The notes: generated from the letters alone by a model not told the origin. A stretch of 64,000 bases of DNA from an uncultured Collinsella sp. (GCA_900540855.1 UQHK01000001.1:124001-188000), one strand, 5' to 3'; numbered from the stretch's first letter, positions 8,388 to 18,692 are shown. A program made the numbers and translations.

Positions 8388-9614
8388 ATGGATTTTTCTC
8401 CGGCGGATCTGTTCCGTTCAACCAAGACCGGCTCTCGCAGCAGCCTGGACCGCGTCAACAAGCAACGTTCGGCCTCGCGCGGCACGTTTCGCCAAAAGGT
8501 GCATATCGGTGTGCTCGTGGCTACTGTGGCGCTTGTCGCCTACGGTGCCATCATTATCTGGTCGGCTTCGCAGTTTAAGGCCGATGCCTCGTTCTCACGC
8601 CATCTGCTGGGAATTGGCATCGGTGCGGTGCTGGCGGTGCTGGTCTGGCGTACCGATCTGCGCGGTATTTCCAATTTCTCGACGGCGTTGCTCGTCATCG
8701 ACCTGATCGTGATCCTCTCGCCTAAGATTCCAGGTCTGTCCTATACGGGCGGTTTGGGCATGACGGGCTGGATCAAGATTCCCGGTATCGGCTTGACATT
8801 CCAGCCGGTTGAGCTTGCCAAGCTCATCACCATCTTCTTTATTGCTACGCTTGGCTCGCAGTATAACGGTCGCATCGATACCGTTCGCGACTACGTCAAG
8901 CTCTGCGGCATGCTGTCCATTCCGTTTTTGGCCGTCGTTGCCATGGGCGACCTGGGATCGGGCCTGGTCGTACTGGTTTCTGGCGCCATCGTCATCTGCA
9001 TGAGCGGTGCACGTCGCGAATGGGTGCTGTCGACCCTGGCCCTGCTCGTGGGCCTGGTGGCCCTCGTCCTGGCGCTCGATTCGGTCTTTGATTCGTTGCT
9101 CGGCCACGATGTGCTCATCAAGCAGTATCAGATGAACCGTCTGACGGTCTTTATCGACCCCGATAATGCCGATTCGGACGATGCGTACAATCTGCAGCAG
9201 TCGTTGATCGCGGTCGGCTCGGGCGGTTTCTTTGGTAAGGGCCTGGGGCATGCGACGCAGTCGGCCGGCGGCTTCCTACCCGAGTTCCATACCGACTTCG
9301 TCTTCGCCTTTTTGTCCGAGACCTTTGGCTTCTGCGGCTCCTTTTTGCTCCTGTGCCTCTACGTGCTGCTTATCTTTTCGACGATTCGCGTCGCCTTTAA
9401 GTGTGAGTCCCTGTTTTTGCGTCTTTCGTGTGTTGGCATCGTTGGCATGTGGGCGTTCCAGACCTTCGAAAACATCGGCATGTGCATCGGCGTGATGCCG
9501 ATTACCGGTATTCCGCTACCGTTTATTAGCTTTGGTTCGTCTTCGATGATGATTCAGCTGCTGACGGTGGGTATCGTACAATCCATATGGCGGCATCGTT
9601 CGGGCGCCGCGTAA
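8388..9614 (+). CDS. rodA: RodA, SEDS peptidoglycan glycosyltransferase
   Basis: A 408-residue SEDS-family polytopic membrane protein that polymerises lipid II into glycan strands in complex with PBP2. About ten transmembrane segments can be traced. Family motifs are present: GMTGWIKIPGIGLTFQPVELAKL near the middle (the usual R/K-W-I-x-x-G...QPSE/VE-x-x-K), then FLPEFHTDFVFAFLSETFGF and GIPLPFISFGSSSMM near the end. A cytoplasmic N-terminal tail of about 40 residues is Ser/Arg-rich. It starts 9 nt after the PBP2 gene with AGGAGG upstream. Confidence 0.96.
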   Translation: MDFSPADLFRSTKTGSRSSLDRVNKQRSASRGTFRQKVHIGVLVATVALVAYGAIIIWSASQFKADASFSRHLLGIGIGAVLAVLVWRTDLRGISNFSTALLVIDLIVILSPKIPGLSYTGGLGMTGWIKIPGIGLTFQPVELAKLITIFFIATLGSQYNGRIDTVRDYVKLCGMLSIPFLAVVAMGDLGSGLVVLVSGAIVICMSGARREWVLSTLALLVGLVALVLALDSVFDSLLGHDVLIKQYQMNRLTVFIDPDNADSDDAYNLQQSLIAVGSGGFFGKGLGHATQSAGGFLPEFHTDFVFAFLSETFGFCGSFLLLCLYVLLIFSTIRVAFKCESLFLRLSCVGIVGMWAFQTFENIGMCIGVMPITGIPLPFISFGSSSMMIQLLTVGIVQSIWRHRSGAA

Positions 9615-9632
9615 CCGCTGGAGGGGTTTGCT

Positions 9633-10562
9633 ATGAAAATTCCCGTAGATAAGCTGACCCGCGCTTTTAAGATGGGCGCGTCCGTTAAGAAGGATTCCGA
9701 TACGCCGGTGCGCGTCTCGGTCTATCTGGATTCGTCCGCCTCGCGCTTTCTGGCCGAGACGGTGCGTGACGCCTTTGTGCCGCAGACGACCTCGGGTATT
9801 GTGCGCGTCGAGCGTCTGGGGGAGGAGCGAATTGCTCCAAAGACCGATACCGATGTGGTGCTGGTGCTCTCGTGTGGTTCCGACCGCTTGGAGAGTGCCG
9901 TGCAGGAGCTCGTGATCGCCGGCGCGCCCGTGTGCGTGCTTGCCGAGTCTGCTGTTGAGGTGCCGTTTATCGAGGAGTCCACGCCCATGCTCGGCGTGGT
10001 AGCGGCAACCGATAAGACGTATCTGCTCGAGACGCTTGCCCGCTGGATTCTCGATCGCACCGACAAGGAAACGGCTTTTGCTGCGAACTTTGCCTTCATG
10101 CGCATCGCGGCCGCCAATCGTATCATCACCTCGTGCGCGCTCACCAATATGGCGACCGGTGCGCTGGTGTTTTTGCCTGGCGCCGATTATCCCGTTATGG
10201 CGCTGGCGCAGGTGGGCATGCTCTTTGAGCTTGCTGCCGTCTTTGGACGCGGCATTAAGCCTGAGCGCGGCTACGAGGTCGCGGGCGTGCTTGCCGGCGG
10301 TCTTGTGATCCGCGCGGTCACCCGCGCGCTCGTCAAACAGACGCCGCATATTGGGTTTGCCGTCAAGGCGCTCACTGCTGCCGCGGGCACCTACGGCATG
10401 GGCCGTGCGCTCGTTTCGCTCTACGAGCGCGATGTCGACTACAGCCGTGCCAACGAGGTGGTCACTTCCACGTTCTCCCGTGTTCGCGATCTGGTGACCA
10501 CCGTCGCGGGCGCTACCCGTCCTATCGCGTCCTACCAGGACGCATCCGATCTCGCAGCTTAG
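9633..10562 (+). CDS. DUF697-like membrane-associated protein, unknown function
   Basis: A 309-residue protein with two parts. Residues about 25-125 look like a small alpha/beta fold (VSVYLDSSASRFL, VVLVLSCGSDRLES, VCVLAESAV). Residues about 140-265 match the DUF697/YcjF-type helical membrane domain: an AANR-like motif, then ALVFLPGADYPVMALAQVGM, GYEVAGVLAGGLVIRAVTRAL, and a third helix pair. DUF697 usually follows a GTPase domain; no P-loop is visible here. It follows rodA by 18 nt with its own GGAGG and precedes the radical-SAM pair by 10 nt, so it is inside the wall-synthesis transcript. The function is unknown. Confidence 0.75.
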   Translation: MKIPVDKLTRAFKMGASVKKDSDTPVRVSVYLDSSASRFLAETVRDAFVPQTTSGIVRVERLGEERIAPKTDTDVVLVLSCGSDRLESAVQELVIAGAPVCVLAESAVEVPFIEESTPMLGVVAATDKTYLLETLARWILDRTDKETAFAANFAFMRIAAANRIITSCALTNMATGALVFLPGADYPVMALAQVGMLFELAAVFGRGIKPERGYEVAGVLAGGLVIRAVTRALVKQTPHIGFAVKALTAAAGTYGMGRALVSLYERDVDYSRANEVVTSTFSRVRDLVTTVAGATRPIASYQDASDLAA

Positions 10563-10572
10563 GGGTTTTCCG

Positions 10573-12450
10573 TTGCGCGTTGCATACCAAGACTGTTTTC
10601 ATTTAATTGAGCCGCTGCTCGCCAAGGTCGAGAAACCGAGCCGCTATATCGATCACGAGTGGGGCACGCTTTCCAAGGCCGATGCCGACTACCGTTGCTG
10701 CCTGATCTACCCGGATGTGTACGAGGTCGGTCTGCCTAACCAGGGCATCGCCATCCTCTACAACATCCTTAACCAGGCCGAGGGCATCTCCTGCGAGCGC
10801 GGCTATGTGCCGTGGCCCGATATGGGTGACGCCATGCGCGAGGCGGGCATTCCGCTGCTGTCGCTCGAGGGCGCAGCGCCGGTCGCTTCGTTTGATATCG
10901 TCGGCCTGCATGTGCCGCACGAGATGGCGGTGACGAACTTCCTCGAGGCACTCGACCTCGCTGGCATTCCGCTGTTAGCGGCCGACCGTACCGAGGACGA
11001 CCCCATTATCATCGCCGGCGGCCCCTCGGTGTACAACCCCGAGCCGTACGCGGCCTTCTTCGATGCCATCCTCATCGGCGAGGGCGAGGAGTCGCTGCTC
11101 GAGACCTGCCAGCTGCATCGCCGCCTGCGCGACGAAGGAGTCCCGCGCGCGCAGATTGTTGAGCAGCTTGCATCCATTGCCGGCAACTACGTGCCGTCGC
11201 TCTATGAGGTTCGTCACGACGAGCCCTGCTCGCCGCATGGCTACACCGTGCCGCGTGAGGGCAAGGATGCGCCGACCGTGGTCTACAAACGCGTCGTCGA
11301 GGATTTCGGCGCCACGAATCCGCTGTCGCAGTCGTGCGTACCCTATGCGCAGCTGGTCCACGACCGCCTGTCTATCGAGATCCTGCGCGGCTGCGCCCGC
11401 GGCTGTCGTTTTTGCCAGGCCGGCATGACGTATCGCCCGGTGCGCGAGCGCTCGGCCGACCAGATCGTCTCGTCGGTGATTCAGGGTCTGGAAAAGACCG
11501 GCTATGACGAGGTGTCGCTGACCTCGCTCTCCACGACCGACCACTCCTGCATTCGTGACGTGCTCGGCAGGCTCAACCGTCGCCTGGAGGATACGGGTAT
11601 TCGCGTGTCTATTCCGTCGCAGCGCTTGGATTCGTTTGGCGTGGATATGGCCGAGTCGGTCGCCGGCGAAAAGAAGGGCGGCCTGACGTTCGCGCCCGAG
11701 GCCGGCAGCCAACGCATGCGCGACATCATTAACAAGAACGTGACCGAGGAGGACCTGGACCGTGCGGCCAAGGCGGCCTTCGAGGCCGGCTGGAACCGCA
11801 TGAAGCTCTACTTTATGATGGGCCTTCCCGGCGAGCGCGACGAGGACATCGTGGCCATCGCCAATCTGGCCGATCACGTGCTGGAGCTCGGTCGTTCCGT
11901 GGTGCCCAAGGCTCGTCGCGGCTCGATCTCGGTGTCCATCTCGGTTTCGGTCTTTATCCCCAAGGCTGCCACGCCGTTCCAGTGGTGCCCGCAGCTCGAC
12001 TACGACGACGTCAAGCGTCGCCAGAAGCTGCTCATCACGAGCGTTCGCAACCGTGCCGTCCGCGTGCATTACCACGATGCCGAGACCTCGCTCATCGAGG
12101 CCGCGCTCTCCCGCGCCGGTCGTGACATGACGCCCGTCATCATCGATGCTTGGCGCTCGGGGTCTCGCTTTGACGCCTGGGTAGAGCATTTCTCGCTCGA
12201 TAACTGGAAGGAGGCTGCTGCCAAAAACGGCATCGACCTCAATGAGCTCGTGCACCTGCCCTACGAGTTGGACTGGCGTCTGCCGTGGGAGCATGTGAGC
12301 CCCGGCTGCACGCGCGGCTTCCTCGAGCGCGAGTACCGTCGCTCGCTCGAGGGTGTCACGACTCCCGACTGCACCCGCACGTCGTGCACCGGCTGCGGAA
12401 TCTGCCCCATGCTCCACGCCAAGAATGTATTGATGGGTGATCGCGCATGA
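10573..12450 (+). CDS. TIGR03960-type B12-binding-domain radical SAM protein
   Basis: A 625-residue protein. The N-terminal part contains a Rossmann-like region related to cobalamin-binding domains (YRCCLIYPDVYEVGLPNQGIAILYNILN, then IIIAGGPSVYNPEPYA). The radical SAM core begins with CARGCRFCQAG, the CxxxCxxC motif for the [4Fe-4S] cluster, and runs through SLTSLSTTDHS, FAPEAGSQRMRDIINKNV, and FMMGLPGERDEDI. A C-terminal Cys cluster (DCTRTSCTGCGICP) could bind another cluster. The TTG at 10573 is used. The stop overlaps the next gene by 4 nt (ATGA). The pair is known from many anaerobes next to ribosomal genes; its substrate is not established. Confidence 0.9.
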   Translation: MRVAYQDCFHLIEPLLAKVEKPSRYIDHEWGTLSKADADYRCCLIYPDVYEVGLPNQGIAILYNILNQAEGISCERGYVPWPDMGDAMREAGIPLLSLEGAAPVASFDIVGLHVPHEMAVTNFLEALDLAGIPLLAADRTEDDPIIIAGGPSVYNPEPYAAFFDAILIGEGEESLLETCQLHRRLRDEGVPRAQIVEQLASIAGNYVPSLYEVRHDEPCSPHGYTVPREGKDAPTVVYKRVVEDFGATNPLSQSCVPYAQLVHDRLSIEILRGCARGCRFCQAGMTYRPVRERSADQIVSSVIQGLEKTGYDEVSLTSLSTTDHSCIRDVLGRLNRRLEDTGIRVSIPSQRLDSFGVDMAESVAGEKKGGLTFAPEAGSQRMRDIINKNVTEEDLDRAAKAAFEAGWNRMKLYFMMGLPGERDEDIVAIANLADHVLELGRSVVPKARRGSISVSISVSVFIPKAATPFQWCPQLDYDDVKRRQKLLITSVRNRAVRVHYHDAETSLIEAALSRAGRDMTPVIIDAWRSGSRFDAWVEHFSLDNWKEAAAKNGIDLNELVHLPYELDWRLPWEHVSPGCTRGFLEREYRRSLEGVTTPDCTRTSCTGCGICPMLHAKNVLMGDRA

Positions 12451-13259
12451 GTGAGCGCCTGACCGACAACCCCACGCTCTTTAGACTTCGTGTTCGCTAT
12501 GGCAAGCGCGATCGCCTTAAGTACCTGGGCCATCTCGAAGTAATCCATACCATTGAGCGCATCGTGCGCCGTGCGGGACTTCCCTATGCCGTCACGCAGG
12601 GCTTCTCTCCGCACATGCGAGTGGGCTTCTCTTCGGCGCTACCGGTGGGTACGTCGTCGATCTGCGAGTGGTATGACCTGTTTATGACCGAGTTCGTGGC
12701 GCTCGACGAGGCGTTTGGGCGCCTGGCTGCGGCGTCTCCGGCCGATCTGGCGCCCATCGAGGCGGCGTACATCGACGTGCGCACGCCGGCGTTGACGGCG
12801 CAGCTCACGCGTCTGTCGTATCGCATCGACCTGCACTTGGATCCCGAGGCGCCCGTAAGCGCCGACGAGGTGCGTCGTGCGATCGACACGCTGCGCGCGG
12901 ACCATGGCATCGACTACGCGCGCGGCAAAAAGAGCAAGCGCTTGGATTTGGATCACACGCTCGTGGGCTATGAGCTCACGGCGGGGGAGCGCCCTGACCA
13001 TTTGGTGCTCATGCTCGACACCCATGCCGACAACGAGGGCTCCATGCGTCCGGAAATTTTGCTTTCCGCTGCTGATGTTTTGTTGCAGGGCTTGACCCCG
13101 GGCGTGGATGCACCTATTGTTTCCACCGGTATGCAAGACCTCGTGACCATCTGCTCCTACGATGTCGAGCGTCAGAATCAAGCATGCGAGGACGACGAGG
13201 GCCGACTCGTCAGCCCCATACCTGTGCGAACTTGTGGATTTGCTCCACATACTCGTTGA
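12447..13259 (+). CDS. TIGR03936/DUF2344 radical-SAM-associated protein
   Basis: A 270-residue protein translated from an ATG that overlaps the upstream stop (ATGA), which implies coupling. The family pattern is clear: FRLRVRYGKRDRLKYLGHLEVI at the start, GLPYAVTQGFSPHMRVGFSSALPVGTSS in the first half. It lacks Cys motifs of its own and is thought to partner the TIGR03960 enzyme, to which it is fused in some bacteria. The strong rplU promoter begins inside its final codons. Its biochemical role is unknown. Confidence 0.9.
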   Translation: MSERLTDNPTLFRLRVRYGKRDRLKYLGHLEVIHTIERIVRRAGLPYAVTQGFSPHMRVGFSSALPVGTSSICEWYDLFMTEFVALDEAFGRLAAASPADLAPIEAAYIDVRTPALTAQLTRLSYRIDLHLDPEAPVSADEVRRAIDTLRADHGIDYARGKKSKRLDLDHTLVGYELTAGERPDHLVLMLDTHADNEGSMRPEILLSAADVLLQGLTPGVDAPIVSTGMQDLVTICSYDVERQNQACEDDEGRLVSPIPVRTCGFAPHTR

Positions 13260-13284
13260 CGGGGGTATTTTCGCCTGCTACTAT
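13256..13284 (+). promoter_or_regulatory. strong promoter of rplU-rpmA
   Basis: -35 TTGACG (13256-13261) and -10 TACTAT (13279-13284) with a 17-bp spacer and an extended TGC. It overlaps the stop codon of the DUF2344 gene and lies 42 nt before rplU. Confidence 0.8.
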
Positions 13285-13326
13285 ATTCGGCTGTTGCACT
13301 AACTGATGCATGAAGGGCAAGTAAAC

Positions 13327-13701
13327 ATGTACGCAATCGTTAACACGGGCGGCAAGCAGTACAAGGTCGCCACCGACGATGTCATCACCGTCGAGAAGAT
13401 CGAGGGCAATGAGGGCGACAAGGTCACCCTGCCGGTCATCTTCCTCAACGATGGTAAAAAGATCGTCACCGATCCCGACAAGCTGGCCAAGGCCAAGGTT
13501 ACCGCTCAGATCGTTGAGCAGTTCAAGGGCGAGAAGCAGCTGGTCTTCAAGTTCCACAAGCGTAAGCGCTATCGTCGTCTGAAGGGTCACCGTCAGCAGC
13601 TCACCAAGCTGAAGATCGTGAAGGTCCAGGCTACGTCCCGAGCCAAGAAGGCTGTCAAGGCAGAGGCCGAGGCTGTTGCCGAGGCTCCCGTCGCCGAGTA
13701 G
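13327..13701 (+). CDS. rplU: 50S ribosomal protein L21
   Basis: A 124-residue L21, which binds 23S rRNA in the large subunit. The start MYAIVNTGGKQYKV is the family start, so ATG at 13327 is chosen over the in-frame ATG at 13306. The core ends near residue 102 (KLKIVKV), and about 20 extra residues form an Ala/Glu/Val tail (KAVKAEAEAVAEAPVAE), an extension also seen on S16 in this window. It is followed by rpmA after 33 nt. Confidence 0.97.
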   Translation: MYAIVNTGGKQYKVATDDVITVEKIEGNEGDKVTLPVIFLNDGKKIVTDPDKLAKAKVTAQIVEQFKGEKQLVFKFHKRKRYRRLKGHRQQLTKLKIVKVQATSRAKKAVKAEAEAVAEAPVAE

Positions 13702-13734
13702 ATTACACTCGTAACGAAAGAGTAGGTATACACA

Positions 13735-13992
13735 ATGGCACACAAAAAAGGACTCGGTTCCTCCCGTAATGGCCGTGACTCCCGCGGTCAGCGCCTTGGC
13801 ACGAAGCGCTATGCCGGCCAGACGGTAACCACGGGCACGATTCTCGTCCGTCAGCACGGCACGCACATCCACCCGGGTGAGAACGTTGGCCGTGGCAAGG
13901 ACGACACGCTGTTCGCGCTGGTCGACGGTACCGTTGAGTTCCACAAGGGTATCAAGCACAGGGTCAGCGTACGCCCGCTCGCGAACGCGTAA
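13735..13992 (+). CDS. rpmA: 50S ribosomal protein L27
   Basis: An 85-residue L27 whose N-terminal tail reaches the peptidyl transferase centre. It starts [16 protein letters not shown], the non-extended form, so it does not need the N-terminal cleavage described for Firmicutes L27, and no Prp protease gene lies between it and rplU. A GGTGTx-like core ([18 protein letters not shown]) and [10 protein letters not shown] end the protein. Confidence 0.98.
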   Translation: MAHKKGLGSSRNGRDSRGQRLGTKRYAGQTVTTGTILVRQHGTHIHPGENVGRGKDDTLFALVDGTVEFHKGIKHRVSVRPLANA

Positions 13993-14017
13993 TTCACCCT
14001 TCATAGAGCACATATGT

Positions 14018-14060
14018 GGGAGGCACTTGAGTTTTAGGATTCAAGGGTCTCCCTCTTTTT
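14018..14060 (+). terminator. intrinsic terminator or attenuator between rpmA and obg
   Basis: Left arm 14018-14030 pairs with 14041-14053 (12 pairs, one A-G mismatch, one G-T pair), with a 10-nt loop, followed by TCTTTTT. The obg ribosome binding site (GTAGGAGG, 14061-14068) begins right after it, so read-through would be needed for obg expression from the rplU promoter. Confidence 0.7.
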
Positions 14061-14064
14061 GTAG

Positions 14065-15543
<1,479 letters not shown>

Positions 15544-15546
15544 GCC

Positions 15547-16224
15547 ATGTCGCTGCGCGGTGGAATCGGTTTGCCCGAGCTGCCCATAAAAGAGGGCAAA
15601 GAGTTTCGGCTTGGCATTATGGGCGGCACCTTCGACCCGATTCATTACGGGCACTTGGTGACTGCCGAGCAGGCGCGCGAGTCGCTCGACTTGGACGCTG
15701 TGCTCTTTATGCCGGCCGGCTCTCCTGCCTTTAAACTCGACAAACCGGTGACGCCTGCTGAGGACCGTTATGCCATGACGGTTCTCGCCACCGCCGCGAA
15801 TCCGGCTTTTTTGGCGAGCCGTTTCGAGATCGACCGTCCGGGCGTGACCTATACTGCCGATACGCTTCATGCCCTTCGCGACTTTTACCCGCCGCAGGTA
15901 AAGCTCTACTTTATTACGGGCGCCGACGCGATTATCGATATTGTGACCTGGCATGATGCCGAGCGAATCGCTGAGCTTGCTACCTTTATTGCGGCGACGC
16001 GACCGGGTTTTGATATCGATACGGCGCGTGCCCGAATCAAAGAGTCGGGGCTGCCGTTCGATGTTCGCTATATTCAGATTCCGGCGCTGGCGATCAGCTC
16101 GACGAACATTCGTAAGCGAGTTGCCCGCGGCATGAGCGTGCGCTATCTTACGAGCGAGTCTGTGCTCGGCTACATTCGCAAGCGCAGTTTGTATGTCGAT
16201 CTGGGTCAAGAAGATTTTGAGTGA
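15547..16224 (+). CDS. nadD: nicotinate-nucleotide adenylyltransferase
   Basis: A 225-residue enzyme that adenylates NaMN to form deamido-NAD. It has the nucleotidyltransferase signatures GGTFDPIHYGHL near residue 26 and ISSTNIRKR near residue 183. The N-terminal ~20 residues precede the usual start (RLGIMGGTFDP), so the true start could be slightly downstream, but ATG at 15547 is the first codon after obg. It overlaps yqeK. The obg-nadD-yqeK-rsfS order is widely conserved. Confidence 0.95.
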   Translation: MSLRGGIGLPELPIKEGKEFRLGIMGGTFDPIHYGHLVTAEQARESLDLDAVLFMPAGSPAFKLDKPVTPAEDRYAMTVLATAANPAFLASRFEIDRPGVTYTADTLHALRDFYPPQVKLYFITGADAIIDIVTWHDAERIAELATFIAATRPGFDIDTARARIKESGLPFDVRYIQIPALAISSTNIRKRVARGMSVRYLTSESVLGYIRKRSLYVDLGQEDFE

Positions 16225-16844
16225 TGGGGGCTACGTTGTCGGTTGAGGATCAGTTTGAGGGCGATGAGCGCGCGCTGCTCAAGCGCATTCAAGAGCTGCT
16301 CGATGTTCGCATGAAAGATAAGCGCAAGCGCTATGTGCATTCGCTGGGTGTTGCCGAGACCGCACTTCATCTGGCCGAGGTCTACGGCGTTGACCGCTTT
16401 GATGCCGCTGCCGCCGGCTTAATTCACGACTGGGACAAGGTGCTTTCCGATGACGAGCTCGTGGCCCGCGCGCTTCACTATGGCATCAAGGTTGCCGGCT
16501 CTCCTTCCGCCGCGACGCCGCTTTTGCATGGCCCTGTTGCCGCCTATGAGCTTCCGCAGCTTTTTCCCGAGCTGTCGCCGGCAGTCTTTCAGGCTGTCGA
16601 CCGTCACACCGTGGGTGCTTGCGACATGACGCCGCTCGATATGGTGGTCTTTGTGGCAGATGCCATCGAGCCCAACCGCCACGGCGACTATGCCCATGCG
16701 CTGCGCAAGATGGTGGGGAAGTCCTCTCTCGACGAGTTGTTCTTCTCCTGTTTTGCGCAGGGTCTGGTCTATGTGATCCAGTCCGGGCGCTATCTTTATC
16801 CCACGGCTATTACGATTTACAACCATTACGCCCAGCTGCGCTAG
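16221..16844 (+). CDS. yqeK: YqeK-type HD-domain Ap4A hydrolase
   Basis: A 207-residue HD-domain protein of the YqeK family, known as a symmetrical diadenosine tetraphosphate hydrolase. Metal ligands are visible: RYVHSLGVAETALHLAE (first His), LIHDWDK (HD), HGPVAAYEL, and DRHTVGACDMTPLDMVVFVADAIEPNR. The start is uncertain: GTG 16221 and ATG 16224 both overlap the nadD stop, and TTG at 16236 has GGGGG 5 nt before it. Confidence 0.92.
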   Translation: MMGATLSVEDQFEGDERALLKRIQELLDVRMKDKRKRYVHSLGVAETALHLAEVYGVDRFDAAAAGLIHDWDKVLSDDELVARALHYGIKVAGSPSAATPLLHGPVAAYELPQLFPELSPAVFQAVDRHTVGACDMTPLDMVVFVADAIEPNRHGDYAHALRKMVGKSSLDELFFSCFAQGLVYVIQSGRYLYPTAITIYNHYAQLR

Positions 16845-16872
16845 CTCGGGTGTGTCTAGAAAGAGGTATTCC

Positions 16873-17328
16873 ATGGCCGACGAGACCATGACTGACGAGC
16901 AGATTCTTGAAGGTGTGGAGCACAAGAGTTTCGTTGCCACGTCCGACCGCACCGCCGCCTCGCTGTCCGCGAGCGGTGTCGCCGCCGAGGATGTCGCCCG
17001 CGCCGCCGCGCAGGCCGCCTACGACAAGAAGGGCGAGGACGTGCAGGTGCTCGACCTGACCGAGCTTTCCGACGTGTGCGACTACTTTGTGCTTGCCACC
17101 GGTACCAACAACCGCCAGGTCGATTCTATCGTCGACGAGATCGAGGAGAAGGTCGCCGCGGCTTGCGGCGAGCATCCGTTCTCCATCGAGGGCCGCGAGC
17201 AGAAGACCTGGATGCTCATGGACTACGGCTCGGTCGTCGTTCACGTCTTCACTCCCGAAGCCCGCGACTTCTACCGTCTAGAAAAGCTCTGGGGTGACGC
17301 CCCCCAGCTCCCCCTCGACCTCCTCTAG
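16873..17328 (+). CDS. rsfS: ribosome silencing factor RsfS
   Basis: A 151-residue protein that binds L14 on the 50S subunit and blocks subunit joining when nutrients are scarce. The RsfS core runs from about residue 48 with VQVLDLTELSDVCDYFVLATGTNNRQV and ends MDYGSVVVHVFTPEARDFYRLEKLWGDA. An Ala/Asp-rich N-terminal extension of ~45 residues precedes it. ATG at 16873 is chosen because AGAAAGAGG lies just before it; an earlier in-frame start at 16852 lacks a site. Confidence 0.96.
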   Translation: MADETMTDEQILEGVEHKSFVATSDRTAASLSASGVAAEDVARAAAQAAYDKKGEDVQVLDLTELSDVCDYFVLATGTNNRQVDSIVDEIEEKVAAACGEHPFSIEGREQKTWMLMDYGSVVVHVFTPEARDFYRLEKLWGDAPQLPLDLL

Positions 17329-17371
17329 TGGCTCATTTGATACGGGGCTTTTAGTTAGCCTCGCGCATTTT

Positions 17372-17414
17372 GCCGGGCAGTTGCGGTTTTCCGTACCTGC
17401 CCGGCTTTCTTTTT
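17372..17414 (+). terminator. intrinsic terminator after rsfS
   Basis: GCCGGGCAG (17372-17380) pairs with CTGCCCGGC (17397-17405), then TTTCTTTTT. The T-run is only on the + strand side, so it does not serve dinB. Confidence 0.85.
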
Positions 17415-17426
17415 GCCCAAAGGCGG

Positions 17427-18680
17427 TTAATCGTTGAAGCGGGATTGGCGGCCGAAGGATAGGGCGGTGTCGCCGAACTTGTCTCGGACGGCGTCGATAG
17501 CAACCGAGAGGTCGCGTCGGTCGCTGGATTGGGCTCCGCGGTCGTCGACTTCGCAGAACAGGTCGGTCTGGATGCCGCCCTGATGGTCAAAGTCGCTCAT
17601 CCCGATACCCGCCAGACGCACATGCATGCCTTCCTGCCAGATGTTGTCGAGCAGTTCGAGCGCAACCGCCACAAAGATGTTCTCATCGTCGGTCGGATGA
17701 GGCAGCCGGCGCTGTGCCGAGCGACCGCTTCCATACGAATACTTGAGCTTGAGCGTCACCGTGGCGCCCGTCAGTCCCTGACGGCGCAGGCGGCGTCCCA
17801 CTGACTCGCCCAACAGCGCAATCGCCGCTTCGATGTCCCCGCGCTCAGTCAAATCTTTCGCAAAGGTGCGCTCATTGCTCACCGATTTAACCTCACGCTC
17901 TTCATCGAGACTTGTGACTTCGGAGATTTCGAGTCCCAGCGCACGCTGGCGCATGCGTTCGCCGTTGACGCCAAAAATAGAGGCCAAGGTGGATTCCGGT
18001 GCACGTGATAGCTCGCCGAGGGTGTAGATGCGCATGCGGCGCAGTCGTTCCTCGGCCGAGCGCCCGATGCCGCTCATGGCAGACACTGGTAGCGCGGCCA
18101 AAAAGCGCTGTTCCGTCCCGGGGCGCACAATCGTCAATCCAAACGGCTTGTCACGCTCGCTTGCGATCTTTGCGACCGTCTTGTTGCAGCCCACGCCAAT
18201 GGAGCAGGTCACTCCCAGCGCTGCCACGCGGTCGCTTATACGCCGCGCAACCAGTCGCGGGTCTTCGGGCGCAAAGCGACCCGGTGTGATATCGATAAAG
18301 GCTTCGTCGATGGATACGCGCTCTACGCGCGGCGTTTCCTCGGCAAGAATCGCCATGACCTGCGCGCTCACCTCGCGGTAGCGATCAAAGTGCCCGTGCG
18401 TCCAAATGGCTTGCGGGCACAAGCGCCGCGCCTCGGCCGAGGCCATGGCAGAGTGCACGCCAAAGCGACGCGCCTCATACGAACACGTGGACACGACGCC
18501 ACGCGAATCGGCGTCTCCGCCCACGATGAGCGGCTTACCGCGCCATTCGGGATGATCGAGCATCTCCACGCTCGCAAAAAACGCATCGAGGTCCATGAGG
18601 CCCACCGCCGGACCCGTCCAGGGAGGCGGCGTGACGCCCATGGCATCCTCATAACCGTATGTATGTTCGCGTATTTCCAT
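17427..18680 (-). CDS. dinB: DNA polymerase IV (Y family)
   Basis: A 417-residue translesion polymerase. Catalytic motifs: GLMDLDAFFASVE (first metal Asp), VSTCSYEARRFGVHSAMASAEA, RVSIDEAFIDI (SxDE), a GVGCNKTVAKIASERDKPFG fingers/thumb motif, and the helix-hairpin-helix SAMSGIGRSAEERLRRM. The little finger domain follows from about residue 255. Residues 1-28 are an unusual extension before the usual start. No beta-clamp motif stands out at the extreme C-terminus, which ends GRQSRFND. It is the only gene on this strand for 17 kb and lies between two ribosomal operons. Its promoter suggests a leaderless transcript (see the -10 at 18687-18692). Confidence 0.95.
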   Translation of the reverse strand: MEIREHTYGYEDAMGVTPPPWTGPAVGLMDLDAFFASVEMLDHPEWRGKPLIVGGDADSRGVVSTCSYEARRFGVHSAMASAEARRLCPQAIWTHGHFDRYREVSAQVMAILAEETPRVERVSIDEAFIDITPGRFAPEDPRLVARRISDRVAALGVTCSIGVGCNKTVAKIASERDKPFGLTIVRPGTEQRFLAALPVSAMSGIGRSAEERLRRMRIYTLGELSRAPESTLASIFGVNGERMRQRALGLEISEVTSLDEEREVKSVSNERTFAKDLTERGDIEAAIALLGESVGRRLRRQGLTGATVTLKLKYSYGSGRSAQRRLPHPTDDENIFVAVALELLDNIWQEGMHVRLAGIGMSDFDHQGGIQTDLFCEVDDRGAQSSDRRDLSVAIDAVRDKFGDTALSFGRQSRFND

Positions 18681-18686
18681 GTCATG

Positions 18687-18692
18687 AGTATA
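18687..18692 (-). promoter_or_regulatory. -10 element of dinB, possibly leaderless
   Basis: TATACT on the - strand ends 6 nt before the ATG at 18680, which places the likely transcription start at or next to the A of the start codon. No Shine-Dalgarno site fits, and no clear -35 is seen. Confidence 0.4.

Noticed and set aside
18655..18680. Possible LexA box at the start of dinB (CGAACA with a distant GGTT)
   Set aside because: The half-sites are 8 nt or more apart and inside the coding part; this does not fit the CGAAC-N4-GTTCG form.
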